Positions 45,752-57,396 of a stretch of DNA of 64,000 bases are shown here, one piece after another. The stretch is from Poa pratensis. Its lineage: Eukaryota > Streptophyta > Magnoliopsida > Poales > Poaceae. The notes under the pieces were generated by a model, which was not told the origin of the DNA, searched no databases, and saw nothing but the letters and a program-made list of their open reading frames with translations. Position numbers and translations under genes: made by a program. The DNA is taken from the NCBI GenBank assembly GCA_947311845.1, contig CAMZMU010000027.1, positions 72,892,184 through 72,956,183 of the forward strand. Direction: 5' to 3'. Position 1 is the first letter of the stretch; each line of letters starts with the position of its first letter.

Positions 45752-47553
45752 GACCTCGCTTGTCCCCAAGCGAAAACTGAGCTCAGTAAACATGACCACA
45801 AGTTTATGGAGCAAAGTGTCGATAAATAAAATACGGACAAGAAGCATCACATTCATTGATACACAAGTCATTCTAGACAGCAACTTCCCTTCATATAATC
45901 TAACTTGAAATAAGTAAAGGGAACCACGATGAAGTGCATAAAGAGAACCATGATTGGTGAAGGCAAACTTAAACTCTTGGTCAGAGAACAATTAACAGAT
46001 CATACTTATCTTTCGAGAAGAGTCTTTATATCAGAGCTTATATAGCAGAACTTACATGCCTTAATCATAACAGTCTCCTTACAGTCATTGATAACTTTCA
46101 AAGTTATATTCATTCGGATAAAAGCTATTGTGCGAAACAAGGAAATGAGAGATATGATTAGAAGTATCAACACATATAACTAATTGGATCTCAACAACTC
46201 AAATGCTTGCTTGAGATAGAGAGGAATGGGTTTACTGACTCAACAATAATGTAAAAGATAGGCCCTTCGCAGAGGGAAGCAGGGATTAAATCATGTGCTA
46301 GAGCTTTTAAGTTTTGCAAAGCATATAGAGAGTATGAAAATAGTTGTTTGAGCTATGTATGTCGTTGTCAACGAATCGTAGTAAAGTGAACACTAACCCC
46401 TTGTCAACCAGACTTTCAAGAGCGGCTCCCATGAAGGACGTTATCTCTACCAGCAAGGTAGATCATCCCTCTTCTCTTTTGTTTACACATGTATTTTAGT
46501 TTCTTTATAGTTGACACTCCTCCCAACCTTTTGCTTACACAAGCCATGGCTAACCGAATCCTCGGGTGCCTTCCAACATTCACATACCATGGAGGAGTGT
46601 CTATTTGCAAATTAAGTTGCTTACTGATAAATCAGGGCAAAACATGTGAAGAGAATTATTAATGAAAGTTGTAGTTAATTGGGACTGGGCACCCCATTTG
46701 CCAGCTCTTTTTGCAAATTGTTGGATAAGCGGTGTATATGCCACTAGTCCATTGGTGAAAGTCTGTTTGACAAAAGTGCTAGAGAAACTCTACAGAACCC
46801 TCATGAGCTAATAAACAGTGACACAAAACTAGGAGTAATAAGTTTTGAATAATTTAAAGGTAGCACATGAAGTATTTACTTGGAATGGCGCAAAATACCA
46901 TATAGTAGGAAGTTATGGTGGACTCGAATGGCAATGGTTTGGCTCAAGGTTTGGATGTATGAGAAGCATTCCCTCTCGATACAGGTCTTTGGCTAGCAAG
47001 GTTATGTAGCAAGCATAAGAGTTGAGGGATACAAACAATTATACAAGTGATAAGAATAATCATGCAATCTTCCTTAGAAGCACAAATAGTTTAACTTAAG
47101 AATACTAAGCTTATGAGCTACAAAGAAAGAAAGATCATGGAATAATATATTTGCATGCACTCCCTCTCTCTACTTAAGTCTCAAAGTATTGTCTACTACT
47201 GACCAATGCTAAGTTTGCCAAAACCAAAAAGATTAACTTGGTGCTCTAAAAAGTGATCCCTATACTAACAACAAGGTTATCAATATGAAAGAGAATTGCA
47301 AGCTAAAATAAAGTATGCAGAAAGTAAATGATAAAACTTCTCATTAATATTTCATAACGGCAACTCACACCAAGGGATACATAGATAACCAACTAAAAGA
47401 GAGATACTTCCACATTGCAAACCATCATATAAGATAACTTCCCTACTCACGATATGACTTTATGGAAAAGTAAAAGGTAAAGATAATGATGTGATACCGC
47501 GGCACTCCCCCAAGCTTGGAACAAACCAAGGGGATGCCAATACTTATGATGAA
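45752..47553 (-). other. Element D 3' non-coding region
   Basis: No coding frame. Homologous to 42151-43958 of element B and partly to 33430-34160 of element C. A second polypurine motif lies next to the 3' ORF (CCCCCAAGCTTGG, about 47508-47518 on the plus strand). Confidence 0.75.
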
Positions 47554-48054
47554 TTACTCCTTCGGTGGTGGTGGTGAATTGTCCTCATCATCAGACTTCC
47601 AGGGAAGGGGTTTCCCATCAACAAAGGACGACTTGGTTTCGATTATCCTGAAACTAGCAGCAGCGCTTATGTTTTTAAACCGAGTTTCATACTCACAGTT
47701 TTGATTCTGGACGTCATAGAGTTGCGCCTGCAGTTTGTTGGTGGTGTTGATGAGGTGAAATATGTCTTCCCAGAGTTGTGCAGTCTCCTTCTTATGTTCA
47801 GCGACCAGCGCGGACACCATTGAGTGGAAGACTCCCACTTCACGTTCCGCCAGCTTTTTGTATGTGAAGACCTCTTGCTCCAGCTTCTCCATCCTGGCTT
47901 CCAGGCTCCCTTCTCCTTTGGGTCCTCGCACGTCTTCCGTCTGCAGCTTTCCATCAACCATCTGCGACTCCTTGGGATGCATCTTCAGCTCATCCATGTA
48001 TGGGGTGACGACGTTCACAAAGAAACTGTCCTTTGGAGGCTTCGATGAAGACAT
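47554..48054 (-). CDS. 3' ORF of element D, coiled-coil protein
   Basis: 166 open codons starting MSSSKPPKDS. Residues about 50-130 are helical with heptad character (ARMEKLEQEVFTYKKLAERE, then LINTTNKLQAQL), and the chain ends SPPPPKE. No signal peptide or membrane segment is apparent, so an envelope role is unlikely; the function is unknown. It stands between integrase and the 3' LTR, in its own frame, 335 bp after the integrase stop. A TATA-like box precedes it. The ORF is intact, in contrast to gag-pol. The matching position in element B encodes an unrelated protein. Confidence 0.72.
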   Translation of the reverse strand: MSSSKPPKDSFFVNVVTPYMDELKMHPKESQMVDGKLQTEDVRGPKGEGSLEARMEKLEQEVFTYKKLAEREVGVFHSMVSALVAEHKKETAQLWEDIFHLINTTNKLQAQLYDVQNQNCEYETRFKNISAAASFRIIETKSSFVDGKPLPWKSDDEDNSPPPPKE

Positions 48055-48149
48055 GGCAGCTCTAGATCTGAAAACAATATCTGGACAGAAACAGCTCGAA
48101 ACGAAACACGATGAAAAGGCGAGATACGAACCTCGGGGGTTCGGGTGAG

Positions 48150-48156
48150 TTATATA
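48150..48156 (-). promoter_or_regulatory. TATA-like box before the 3' ORF of D
   Basis: TATATAA on the minus strand, 96 bp before the ATG at 48054. The surrounding sequence (TTTTTGCTATATAA) is shared with element B. Confidence 0.4.
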
Positions 48157-48388
48157 GCAAAAAGTTTTACAACATAAGGAAGGTACAGGAGGAAACCTGA
48201 TCGGAGACGAGCTCCGGGGTGCTCAAACCACCAGGCGGCGCGGCTGGGGGCCCACCGCGCCGACCTATGGTTTGGGCACCACGGGTGCCGTCTCCCATCC
48301 GGTTCGGTCTCTTATTTTTCCATATTTAATAAAAACGACGAAAATATCTTCTAGAAAGTTATTCGCGAAACTTTTCTTACCGAAACTG

Positions 48389-48777
48389 TTACCTATTCGA
48401 ATCGAATTCTGCAGTCCCAGAAAAATGTTCTTCAATGAAAGTTTCCGGAGTCACCACTTTAATTGTATCAACCTCTTCATTAATAGAATCTCCAGAAATA
48501 TAATGCTTGAGTCTTTGACCATTTACCACTTGTGTAGAGTTATCTTTCAATGAAGCAATTTTTATTGCACCTGAACGATACACCTCCACAATAACAAATG
48601 GTCCTTCCCATTTTGAGAGTAACTTTCCTGCAAAAAATCTGAGACGAGACCTATACAATAGAACTTTCTCACCAACATTAAATTCTCTTTTAAGAATTCT
48701 CCTATCATGCCATCTCTTAACTTTTTCTTTAAAGAGTCTAGCATTTTCATAAGCCTCACTTCTCCATTCATCTAAAG
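48389..48777 (-). pseudogene. pol: Element D integrase C-terminus
   Basis: After a frame break at about 48778 the chain continues [20 protein letters not shown], then the SH3-like block [16 protein letters not shown] and the end GTAEFDSNR, equivalent to 40985-41373 of element B. Confidence 0.82.
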
Positions 48778-48780
48778 AAC

Positions 48781-51204
48781 TTAATGCAACAACCTTTTCT
48801 CACCGGCAAGTTTAAAATCTCTATTAAGTTCTCTCACTGCCCAATAAGCTTTGTGTTCTAATTCTAAAGGCAAGTGACAAGCTTTACCATAAACCATTTT
48901 ATAAGGAGACATGCCCATGGGGTTCTTATAAGCAGTTCTATAAGCCCATAAAGCATCATTTAACTTACTAGCCCAATTTTTTCTAGATTTATTAACAGTC
49001 TTTTGCAAGATAGATTTAATCTCCCTATTTGACAATTCTACTTGTCCACTAGTTTGAGGATGATAGGCTGAAGCAATTCTATGATTAACACCATATTTAG
49101 CAAGAGTCTTTCTAAAACCACCATGGATAAAATGAGAACCTCCATCAGTCATAAGATATCTAGGTACACCAAACCTAGGAAAAATGACATCTTGAAGCAT
49201 TTTTAAAGAGGTCTCACCATCAGCACTTTTAGTAGGTATAGCTTCTACCCATTTAGTGACATAATCAACAGCAACAAGTATATGAGTATTACCTTGTGAA
49301 GAAGGAAAAGGACCCATGAAGTCGAATCCCCAACAATCAAATGGTTCAATAACAAGAGAATAACTCATAGGCATTTCATTGCGTCTAGAGATATTACCAA
49401 CCCTTTGACATTCATCACAAGATAAAATAAACTTTCTTGCATCCTTAAAGAGGGTAGGCCAATAAAAACCTGATTGTAGAACTTTCTGCGCAGTTCTATC
49501 TCCAGCGTGATGCCCTCCATAAGCACTTCCATGGCATTTCCTCAGTATTTCCTGTTGTTCATATTCAGGAACACATCTTCGCATAATACCATCGACTCCT
49601 TCTTTATATAAGTGTGGGTCATCCCAAAAGTAATGCCGCAAGTCATAAAAGAATTTCCTTCTTTGCTGAGCTGAAAAGGTTGGAGGCAAGTACTTGGAAA
49701 CAATAAAGTTAGCATAATCAGCATACCAAGGACTATCTCGCGAACTTACACTTATTGCAGCCAATTGTTCATTTGGAAAGCTATCATTAACAGGAATAGG
49801 ATCATAAGGAATGCTTTCCAATCTAGACAAATTATCAGCAACAGGATTTTCAGCACCTTTTCTATCTATGATATGCAAATCAAATTCTTGCAAAAGAAGT
49901 ACCCATCTAATAAGCCTTGGCTTAGCATCTTTCTTTTCCATAAGGTATCTAATTGCAGCATGATCAGTATGAATAGTGACTTTCGAATCAACTATGTAGG
50001 GTCGAAATTTGTCACAAGCAAAAACTACAGCTAGAAATTCTTTTTCAGTAGTGGCATAATTCTTTTGAGCAGAATCAAGAGTTTTACTAGCATAATGAAT
50101 AACATTTAACTTTTTATCTACTCGCTGCCCAAGAACAGCGCCTACAGCATAATCACTAGCATCACACATAATTTCAAAAGGTAAATTCCAATCAGGTGGT
50201 TCAACTACAGGAGCGGTGATTAAAGCCTTTTTCAAAGTTTCAAAAGCTTCCTTACAATCATCATCAAAAACAAATGGTACATCTTTTTGAAGAAGATTAG
50301 TAAGAGGCTTGGAAATTTTAGAGAAATCTTTAATAAACCTCCTATAAAAACCAGCATGACCAAGAATACTACGAATACCTTTAACATCTTTGGGACAAGG
50401 CATCTTTTCAATTGCCTCCACTTTAGCTCGATCAACTTCAATACCTCTTTCAGAAATTTTATGTCCAAGAACAATTCCTTCATTAACCATAAAGTGGCAT
50501 TTCTCCCAATTAAGAACAAGGCTAGTTTCTTCACATCTCTGCAAAACTTTGTCAAGGTTGTGCAAACAATTATCAAAGGAAGTTCCATAGACGGAGAAAT
50601 CGTCCATGAAGACTTCCACAATTTCCTCACAAAAGCCATGAAAAATAGCAGACATGCATCTTTGAAAAGTAGCAGGAGCATTACATAAACCAAAAGGCAT
50701 ACGTCTATAAGCATAAGTTCCATAAGGACAAGTAAAAGTAGTTTTCTCTTGATCTTGCGCTCTCACAGCAATTTGAGAAAACCCAGAATACCCATCAAGG
50801 AAACAAAAGTGAGTTTTCTTGGACAACCTCTCAAGCATTTGATCAATAAAAGGCAAAGGATAATGATCTTTCTTAGTTACTTTGTTAACCTTTCTAAAAT
50901 CAATGCACATCCTATAACCAACTACTACTCTTTGAGGAATTAGTTCATCATTTTCATTAGGAACAACGGTAATTCCTCCTTTCTTAGGAACACAATGCAC
51001 AGGACTTACCCATCTACTATCAGCAATAGGATAAATAATACCAGCTTCAAGAAGTTTTAATACCTCATTTCTTACCACTTCTTTCATCTTGGGTATTAAA
51101 CGACGCTGATGCTCAACAACAGGCTTTGCATCAGGTTCCATGTTGATGGCGTGCTGACATATAGTAGGAGAAATTCCCTTCAGGTCATCAAGAGTATATC
51201 CCAT
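48781..51204 (-). CDS. pol: Element D RT, RNase H and integrase
   Basis: 807 open codons. Order: RT with [53 protein letters not shown] and the catalytic FMDDFSVYG (residues about 50-290); RNase H with [15 protein letters not shown] and [17 protein letters not shown] (about 320-440); integrase with the HHCC finger around [10 protein letters not shown]...CDECQRVG and a DDE core of [20 protein letters not shown] and [12 protein letters not shown] (about 560-760). All catalytic residues I can check are present. The listed start is an internal methionine; the polyprotein began upstream and was separated by a one-base deletion near 51222. Confidence 0.9.
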   Translation of the reverse strand: MGYTLDDLKGISPTICQHAINMEPDAKPVVEHQRRLIPKMKEVVRNEVLKLLEAGIIYPIADSRWVSPVHCVPKKGGITVVPNENDELIPQRVVVGYRMCIDFRKVNKVTKKDHYPLPFIDQMLERLSKKTHFCFLDGYSGFSQIAVRAQDQEKTTFTCPYGTYAYRRMPFGLCNAPATFQRCMSAIFHGFCEEIVEVFMDDFSVYGTSFDNCLHNLDKVLQRCEETSLVLNWEKCHFMVNEGIVLGHKISERGIEVDRAKVEAIEKMPCPKDVKGIRSILGHAGFYRRFIKDFSKISKPLTNLLQKDVPFVFDDDCKEAFETLKKALITAPVVEPPDWNLPFEIMCDASDYAVGAVLGQRVDKKLNVIHYASKTLDSAQKNYATTEKEFLAVVFACDKFRPYIVDSKVTIHTDHAAIRYLMEKKDAKPRLIRWVLLLQEFDLHIIDRKGAENPVADNLSRLESIPYDPIPVNDSFPNEQLAAISVSSRDSPWYADYANFIVSKYLPPTFSAQQRRKFFYDLRHYFWDDPHLYKEGVDGIMRRCVPEYEQQEILRKCHGSAYGGHHAGDRTAQKVLQSGFYWPTLFKDARKFILSCDECQRVGNISRRNEMPMSYSLVIEPFDCWGFDFMGPFPSSQGNTHILVAVDYVTKWVEAIPTKSADGETSLKMLQDVIFPRFGVPRYLMTDGGSHFIHGGFRKTLAKYGVNHRIASAYHPQTSGQVELSNREIKSILQKTVNKSRKNWASKLNDALWAYRTAYKNPMGMSPYKMVYGKACHLPLELEHKAYWAVRELNRDFKLAGEKRLLH

Positions 51205-52215
51205 AGCTCCGCGGTGTTTCTCAACACTCCCAATAACCTTTCCTCCTCTGTACCTGAAAGTTTAGAGCTGATAATAACAGGATATATTTTCTTATCATCA
51301 ATATAAGCATATTTAAGATTATCAGGCAGAGGTTTCAAATCAAAAACAGGATCCTCCTTGGGTGGCATTGTGGTACCCAAATCTTCCACAGGTAAATTGT
51401 GTTTGAGCATAGGTTGACGAAGGAATACTTCATCAAGCTCATTCCTTTCTTCCCTGAAGTTCTCACTTTCATGATTCTCCATATGTTGCTGCAAAGCATT
51501 GTTAGGAGCAAGAACAATAGATGCAAGTTGAGCAATTTCAAAATCCTCACTAGGCAATTCAGTTTCATAAGGTGCTTTAGCAAATTTAGAGAAATTGAAT
51601 TCATAAGATTCACCAGCAAATTTAGTAAAGATTTTCTCTTTCTTACAGTCTATAACAGCACCACAAGTATTCAGAAAAGGTCTACCAAAAATAATAGGAC
51701 AACTATCATTGGCAGCCGACCCAAGTACAAGAAAATCAGCAGGGTATTTAGTCTTACCACAAAGGACTTCGACATCTCTAATGATACCAATTGGAGAGAT
51801 AGTTTCCCTATTAGCAAGCTGAATAACCACATCAATCTCTTCAAGTTTACAAGGAGCAATTTCGTGCATAATTTCCCTGTAAAGCTCATAAGGAATAGCA
51901 CTAGAACTTGCACCAATATCACATAAACCATAATAGCAATGATCACCTATCCTAACAGAAAGCACAGGAACACTAGACTTCCTAGAACTTTTAGGATGTG
52001 AGACAATATTAGAAGCATCCTCACAAAAGATAATGTGTCTATCTTCTAAATTTTCAGTGACAAGATCTTTAACCAATGCTACAACAGGTTCAACAGTTAT
52101 TTGCTCATCAGGTTTGGTAGTTTTCTTATTACTTTTACTAACAACACCAGTTATGATAGTATGTTCCTTAATCTTATTAGGAAAAGGAACTTTTTCAATA
52201 TAAGGTTCTGGAATA
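51205..52215 (-). pseudogene. Element D protease and linker
   Basis: The frame holds the retropepsin site CDIGASSSAIPYELYREIM, QLANRETISPIGIIRDVEVL and PIIFGRPFLNTCGAVIDC, then a linker with DLGTTMPPKEDPVFDLKPL. It is open over about 298 codons from 52076 and for some distance upstream. A one-base loss near 51222 and another indel near 52215 separate it from RT and gag. Confidence 0.85.
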
Positions 52216-53100
52216 ATGCGATCACAACATTAACCTCAACACCTTTAGATATATGAGAAACAGATTCATCTTTATATGGTTCATGATAATTTTTAAAACC
52301 CTCCTTCGGCAAACCGAAATAGGAAGCAAAGGCTTTATAAAAGTTTGCAACAATTTGAGAGTCAAGACCATAAGTAGTGCTAATTTTGCGATAATCATCA
52401 GTATCCATAAATTTTTAACACACTCAAAGTCATAGCTTATACCTGACTCCCTACCTTTGTCATTCTCCCATCCTTCAGTGTTCTCCTGAATCCGATCAAG
52501 AAGGTCCCACTTAAACTCTTCTTTATTACGAGTGAACGATCCAGCACAAGTGGTATCCAATAGAGTTTTATCTTGAAAGGAGAGTCTTGCATAAAAGTTA
52601 TCAATAACAATATTACCAGGAAGCTCATGAATGGGACATTTGAGCATTAATGCCTTCAATCTCCCCCACGCTTGAGCGATACTCTCTCCATCATAGGGCC
52701 AGAAGTTATATATGAGGTTCCGATCCTTATGAATCTCACTTGGAGGATAGAATTTGGAGTAAAAGAGAGGTACAATTTCCTCCCATCCAAGAGAATACCC
52801 ATTCTTCAGCAGTTTATACCAATGTGCAGCTTTACCAGACAGTGATAGAGAGAATAATTTCTTCTTAACTTCTCCCATCGAGATACCTGCACACTTAAAT
52901 AACTCGCACAATTCATGCAGAAATAACAAATGATCTCCAGGATGGACAGTTCCATCTCCTGCATAGCGGTTATTTGTGACACGTTCAACAATTTTCATAG
53001 GAATTTTGAACGGTATTACCTGCTCATCTGGCGCCTCCTCTACTACCTTAGCAGTGGTAGTTGTTTTCCCAAATAGGAATTCAAGAGAAGACCCCTCCAT
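52216..53100 (-). pseudogene. gag: Element D gag
   Basis: Starts MEGSSLEFLF at 53100. Contains FLHELCELFKCAGIS, WYKLLKNGYSLGWEEIVPLF, QAWGRLKALMLKCPIHELPG and LLDRIQENTEGWENDKG, the Athila-type gag domain. It is open for about 230 codons. A frameshift near 52410 moves the rest (TYGLDSQIVANFYKAFASYF) to another frame. The long reading frame that seems to start at 53289 merely runs in from the LTR. Confidence 0.85.
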
Positions 53101-53174
53101 AATGAGATATAGCAGCAGGCAAAAATAAAAACAGCACGTACAATAAATGTTTCCCTTACCAATAGCGCTACACT

Positions 53175-53191
53175 CCCCGGCAACGGCGCCA
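53175..53191 (-). other. Primer binding site of element D
   Basis: Minus strand TGGCGCCGTTGCCGGGG, complementary to plant tRNA-Asp, eleven bases inside the 5' LTR. Confidence 0.88.
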
Positions 53192-53202
53192 GAAAATAGT
53201 CT

Positions 53203-54671
53203 TGATGACCCACAAGTATAGGGGGTGTATCGTAGTACTTTCGATAAATAAGAGTGTCGAACCCAACGAGGAGCAGAAGGTGTTGACAAGCGGTTTTGAT
53301 GAAGGATTCACTGTAAATGCTCACAGACAAGTTTTTAGGAGTTTTTGATATGACAGATAAATAAAGTACAAGTAAATAAAATGCAGTAATAATAGTTGCA
53401 GCGAGTGGCCCAATCCTTTCTACAGCAAAGGACAAGCCGGTTGTTGTACTTATAATGACCAAACGTTCTTGAGGACACACGGGAATATTGTCAAGTGCTT
53501 TCGCTTCATATAGTTGATTAATCTTCATTGTTTTGATAAGTGTTGTGTGGGTGAACCTATGCTAATGCACCGCCCTTCCTAGGACTAATACATACTTGTG
53601 ATTATACCCCTTGCAAGCATCCGCAAATACAAGAAAGTAATTAAGATAAACTAACCACAGCCTTAAACTTTGAGATCCTGCTATCCCTCATGCATCGATA
53701 TACCAACGGGTGTTCAGGTTTCTGTCACTCCGGCAACCCCACAATTGGCAAACGAATACACAATGCATTCCCCTAGGCCCATAAAGGTGAAGTATCATGT
53801 AGTCGACGTTCACATGACACCACTAGAAGAATAACACCACAACTTAAGCATCAAACCATTAAATATTACTCAACATAGTTCACTACTAACATCAAGACTT
53901 CTCCCATGTCCTCAAGAACTAAACGAACTACTCACAAGACATCATACGGAACATGATCAGAGGTGATATGATGATGAATAACAATCTGAACATAAACCTT
54001 ATCCAATGGTTTCACCCAATAGCATCAATAACAAGAGTAATCAACACCGGTATGTTACAGCGGAGACGGGGTGCAGCGGCGGTGATGATGATGTTGGCGG
54101 TGGAGATGATGATGGTGATGATCCCGATGAAGTCCAGCTCGATGACGGTGATGATGGCGACAATTTCCCCCTCCGGGAGGGAATTTCCCCCGGCAGATTT
54201 CTCCCTGCAGGGAGCTTTTCGCTCTCTGGTGTTTTCCGCCTCGTGGAGGCGGCGGAATATTTCTATGGCCGTCCTCTAAGTGTTAGGGTTCCCAGGGGTC
54301 AAGTACACGAAGGGGGAACGGCTAAGGTGGGCCAGGGCCCCCAAACCACCTGGCGGCGCGGCTGGTGGGCCCGCCACGCTAGCTGGTGAGGAGGCCCCAC
54401 CTTGGCCCTTCTCAGCCTCCCCTTTTGGCCTCCTTCGTCATCTGGTAAAATAGTGACTTCCATATGTCTCCTTCGATTTATTGATCTTCAGAAATAGTGC
54501 ATCTCGACGGTGCTTTTTCCAGCAGAATCCTGACTCCAGTGTCCAATTCTCCATTATTCATCAAACATGCAAAATAGGTAAAATAACATAAGTAACACTT
54601 CTAAATATGAAATATATCGATGAATAGTAGTAAATTATGATATAAAATAGTGATGCAAAATGGACGTATCA
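53203..54671 (-). repeat. 5' LTR of element D
   Basis: 1,469 bp, minus strand, TGATACGTCC to GGGTCATCA. Followed on the right by the target duplication gcttg. Confidence 0.92.
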
Positions 54672-54676
54672 GCTTG

Positions 54677-55085
54677 CAAGGGGTATAATCAAGTATGTAC
54701 TAGTCCTAGGAAGGGCGGTGCTTTAGCATAGGTTCACCCACACAAACACTTATCAAAACAATGAAGATTAATCAACTATATGAAGCGAAAGCACTTGACG
54801 AAATTCCTGTGTGTCCTCAAGAACGTTTGGTCATCATAAGTAAACCTACCGGCTTGTCCTTTGCTGTAGAAAGGATTGGGCCACTTGCTGCAATTATTAT
54901 TACTGTCTTTTATTTGCTTGTACTTTATTTATCTGCTATACAATACCCCCTAAAAACTTGTCTGCTAGTATTTATAGTGAATTCCTAATCAAAACTGCTT
55001 GTCAGCACCTTCTGCTCCTTGTTGGGTTCGACACTCTTATTTATCAAAAGTACTACGATACACCCCCTATAGTTGTGGGTCATCA
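54677..55085 (+). repeat. 3' LTR of element B, part 2
   Basis: Continues from 45061 and ends GGGTCATCA at 55085, followed by the duplication gccgt. The total LTR length is 1,498 bp, against 1,504 bp for the 5' LTR. Confidence 0.9.
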
Positions 55086-55691
55086 GCCGTCGCGCGGTGC
55101 CAGGGACTGGGACGGCGGCCACGACCGTGGCGGTGCACGTGCGCATTGTCGGCGACCCGTGCTGCTGTGGCGCCGGCGGTTGTGCAGCCAACGGCGATCA
55201 ATCCAACCATGGTCACGATGGTGCTATTTGTCCTGGGTACGGCTCCGGTCGCGGGTACGGCTGCCGCTAAAAAGAAGGGCAAGAAAAAGAAGAAACTGAC
55301 GCCGGTGCCGGCGGAGGCTGAATCCAGTCAGGTGTTGCTGCTACACCTGTCATGACTGCGCCCGTGGATGCATCAGCGACTGCGGGTACGGTTGCTCAAC
55401 GGCGGTGGCAGCAAAACGGAAGCGTTGCGCTACTTGCCAGATTGACTCCCACAGCACGAAGGAGTGTTCGATTGACAGGTTCTGTTACTTCTGCAACAGG
55501 GTGGTGCACCCGACGCTCCGGTGCCACATTCTCAGGGTGCCGAAGCCATATGCTGGGATGGCAGGCATTGGTTGCGAGGGCACAATGTTCAGCCACTTAC
55601 CGGACGGTGTCTTTAGACCACAGCTAGCTACTAGCCCTACTCCTGAGGCTGTTGTGACGGTGACTGGGGATCCGGTGTCGGCAGAGGTGGT
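55086..55691 (+). pseudogene. Zinc-knuckle ORF, C-terminal part
   Basis: Continues the frame begun at 1980, with about three frameshifts (near 55165, 55340 and 55400). A lysine-rich stretch AAAKKKGKKKKKLTPVP at about 55264-55305 could bind nucleic acid or direct nuclear entry. Two CX2CX4HX4C zinc knuckles follow: CATCQIDSHSTKEC (55426-55467) and CYFCNRVVHPTLRC (55483-55524). The chain then runs RVPKPYAGMAGIGCEGTMFS until an LTR cuts it at 55692. Tandem knuckles suggest a retrotransposon ORF1 or gag-like protein; no RT is seen. A host protein is also possible. Confidence 0.6.
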
Positions 55692-56811
55692 TGATTACCC
55701 CCAAGAGCAGGGGATCACTGTAGCACCTCTCAATGTGGAAGTAAGGTATCGATCCGCAGGAGCAAGAAGGAAAAGTTATCTATTCCCTACAACTAAAGTG
55801 TCACAAGTTTTAGTTGATTATGCACTAAACAAGTGTAAAGAACAAGGTGGTTGATTTAATGGATGGAAGTTTAATGTATCAAAACAAGAATGTAAAAGTA
55901 TCCCAATCCTCTTTAATGCAAGAGGACAAGACAAAGGTTTTCTCTTATAGGAACAATGCACATGGGTTCATGGGTTCACTTAATCCTCTCTCTGTCTCTC
56001 ATCTACGGTGATTATCATGTTATAGATTAAGTACACACAATTGTCATGTTTTAATGGTAGCTTTTTAAGATGGCTATAGGTCCTAAAACACATAGTTGAA
56101 AGAAATACTCATTTGTGTTGCTAGGTCACCCTCGTAAGGCTAGCGTGGTTGCTGTCACTCCCACATCATACTCTTTCTTTTTACCCCCAGATAAAGGATG
56201 TTGGGTTGTATTCATGTGTCACTCAATACATATGTCGTGTCACATCGGCTATCCCGTACCTACATACATCATACTTCTTAATGGACAATATTCTAAATAC
56301 TAGTGCAATGATTCATAATTCGTGTGTGCGACCACATCTCTCTCATCTATCTACAATTGGTGGTGTCAATCACCTCATGACAACGATAAACAAGGAATTA
56401 TGCATAAATCAAACCATCACATGCATCATAGAATATCTCCAAAGTATGACAAATCATAAAAGTTCCAACACAACAGTAAATGCATAACAAATCATCTCAT
56501 ACCGCAATATCCAGCATAGGAATTACATAGATGACCGTAATCATGTTCAACAGCTCATACGGTACTAATTAGTGAAGCTCAAAGAGAGGAGAGATACATA
56601 AGTTACCACCACAAACCAAAGTCCTGGGGTGGACTACTCCCCTTTCATCATGGAGACGGTGGAGAAGTCGTTGGAGAAGGTGGAGACCACCCCGGCAGCG
56701 CCCCGCCTAGAGAACGTCGGGGGACTATTTTTATCGGCGGTTTTAGGTCACGACTAGGTCGGTGGAGAAAAGATCGACGACAGCGGAGCGTCGAGGCCCA
56801 ATTGGAGGGGT
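55692..56811 (-). repeat. LTR fragment, minus strand, unknown family
   Basis: The plus-strand border TGATTACCCCCAAGAGCAGG gives an LTR 3' end CTCTTGGGGGTAATCA on the minus strand. The far part, 56641-56811, is the reverse complement of 57160-57390 (GGCGGGGCGCTGCCGGGGTG, TCCACCGTCTCCATGATGAA), with a 78-bp gap. The 5' third of the LTR is missing at 56811. No primer binding site or coding region accompanies it, so it is a truncated or solo LTR. Confidence 0.6.
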
Positions 56812-57396
56812 CTGATGCATGTAAAATGCATACATGAACTTTGCATTATTTTACTTATATTCCAATCATATTTGCATCATATAAGGGTTATATCAATGTT
56901 TTATAATGGTTTTGGGAATATTTCATAGTTTTCCCATTTATTTGGAATTAACCATGTTTTCCAGAAAACGTCTTTTTCAGTGTTTCAGACTTTCCAGGAG
57001 CTTCGGGACTTCAATTAGGGCAAGGCCAAAGAGCACGGTTCAGAATTTTCGAGGCGAACGCAATGGGCTCAAAATGAAGACCAGAAGCCCAACCAGATGG
57101 AAATTAGAGGGTCCCACGCGGCCCTTGTACCTGGCCGCGTGGCCCCACCTCTTTTGGGCCTCGGAGCTCCACTGCCGTTGATCTTTTCTCCACCGACATA
57201 GTCGTAAATTAAAAACACCTATAAAAATTGTCCCCCGATGTTCTCTGGAAGGAGCACCGCCGAAACATAGAAACCATGAAACAGAGACCTGGAGCTGCAG
57301 ATTGGAGGGGGAAAACTCCGGCGGGGCGCTGCCGGGGTGGTCTCCATCTTCTCCAATGACTTCTCCACCGTCTCCATGATGAAGGGGGAGTAGTCC
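56812..57396 (+). repeat. LTR fragment, plus strand, same family
   Basis: Begins TGATGCATGTAAAATGCATA, a plausible LTR start, and carries the GGCGGGGCGCTGCCGGGGTG block also found inverted at 56660-56690. It is interrupted at 57396 by element E. The five bases before the break, agtcc, should be E's target duplication. Confidence 0.6.

Larger units (their letters stand above)
45062..54671 (-). mobile_element. Element D: Athila-type element, best preserved
   Basis: A complete minus-strand element of 9,610 bp with 5-bp duplications gcttg at 45057-45061 and 54672-54676. It has a full 5' LTR, primer binding site, gag, protease, RT, RNase H, integrase, a 3' ORF, a polypurine tract and a shortened 3' LTR. 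It is the same family as A and B but carries far fewer mutations (about four frameshifts across gag-pol) and sits inside B, so it is younger than B. Confidence 0.93.
2088..55085 (+). mobile_element. Element B: Athila-type Ty3/gypsy element with nested insertions
   Basis: A complete but decayed element spanning 53 kb. It is bounded by LTRs starting TGATACGTCC and ending GGGTCATCA, with identical 5-bp duplications gccgt at 2083-2087 and 55086-55090. Domain order is gag, protease, RT, RNase H, integrase, then an extra 3' ORF. The RT ([16 protein letters not shown]) and integrase motifs are of the Athila kind. Later insertions are Helitron H1 in the 5' LTR, Helitrons H4/H5 in gag, a 16.6-kb CACTA in RT and element D in the 3' LTR. 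Without these it would be roughly 10.4 kb. Many stops and frameshifts make it non-coding today. Confidence 0.9.

Noticed and set aside
50287..50688. Plus-strand frames opposite element D pol
   Set aside because: They are shadows of the RT/RNase H frame on the minus strand.
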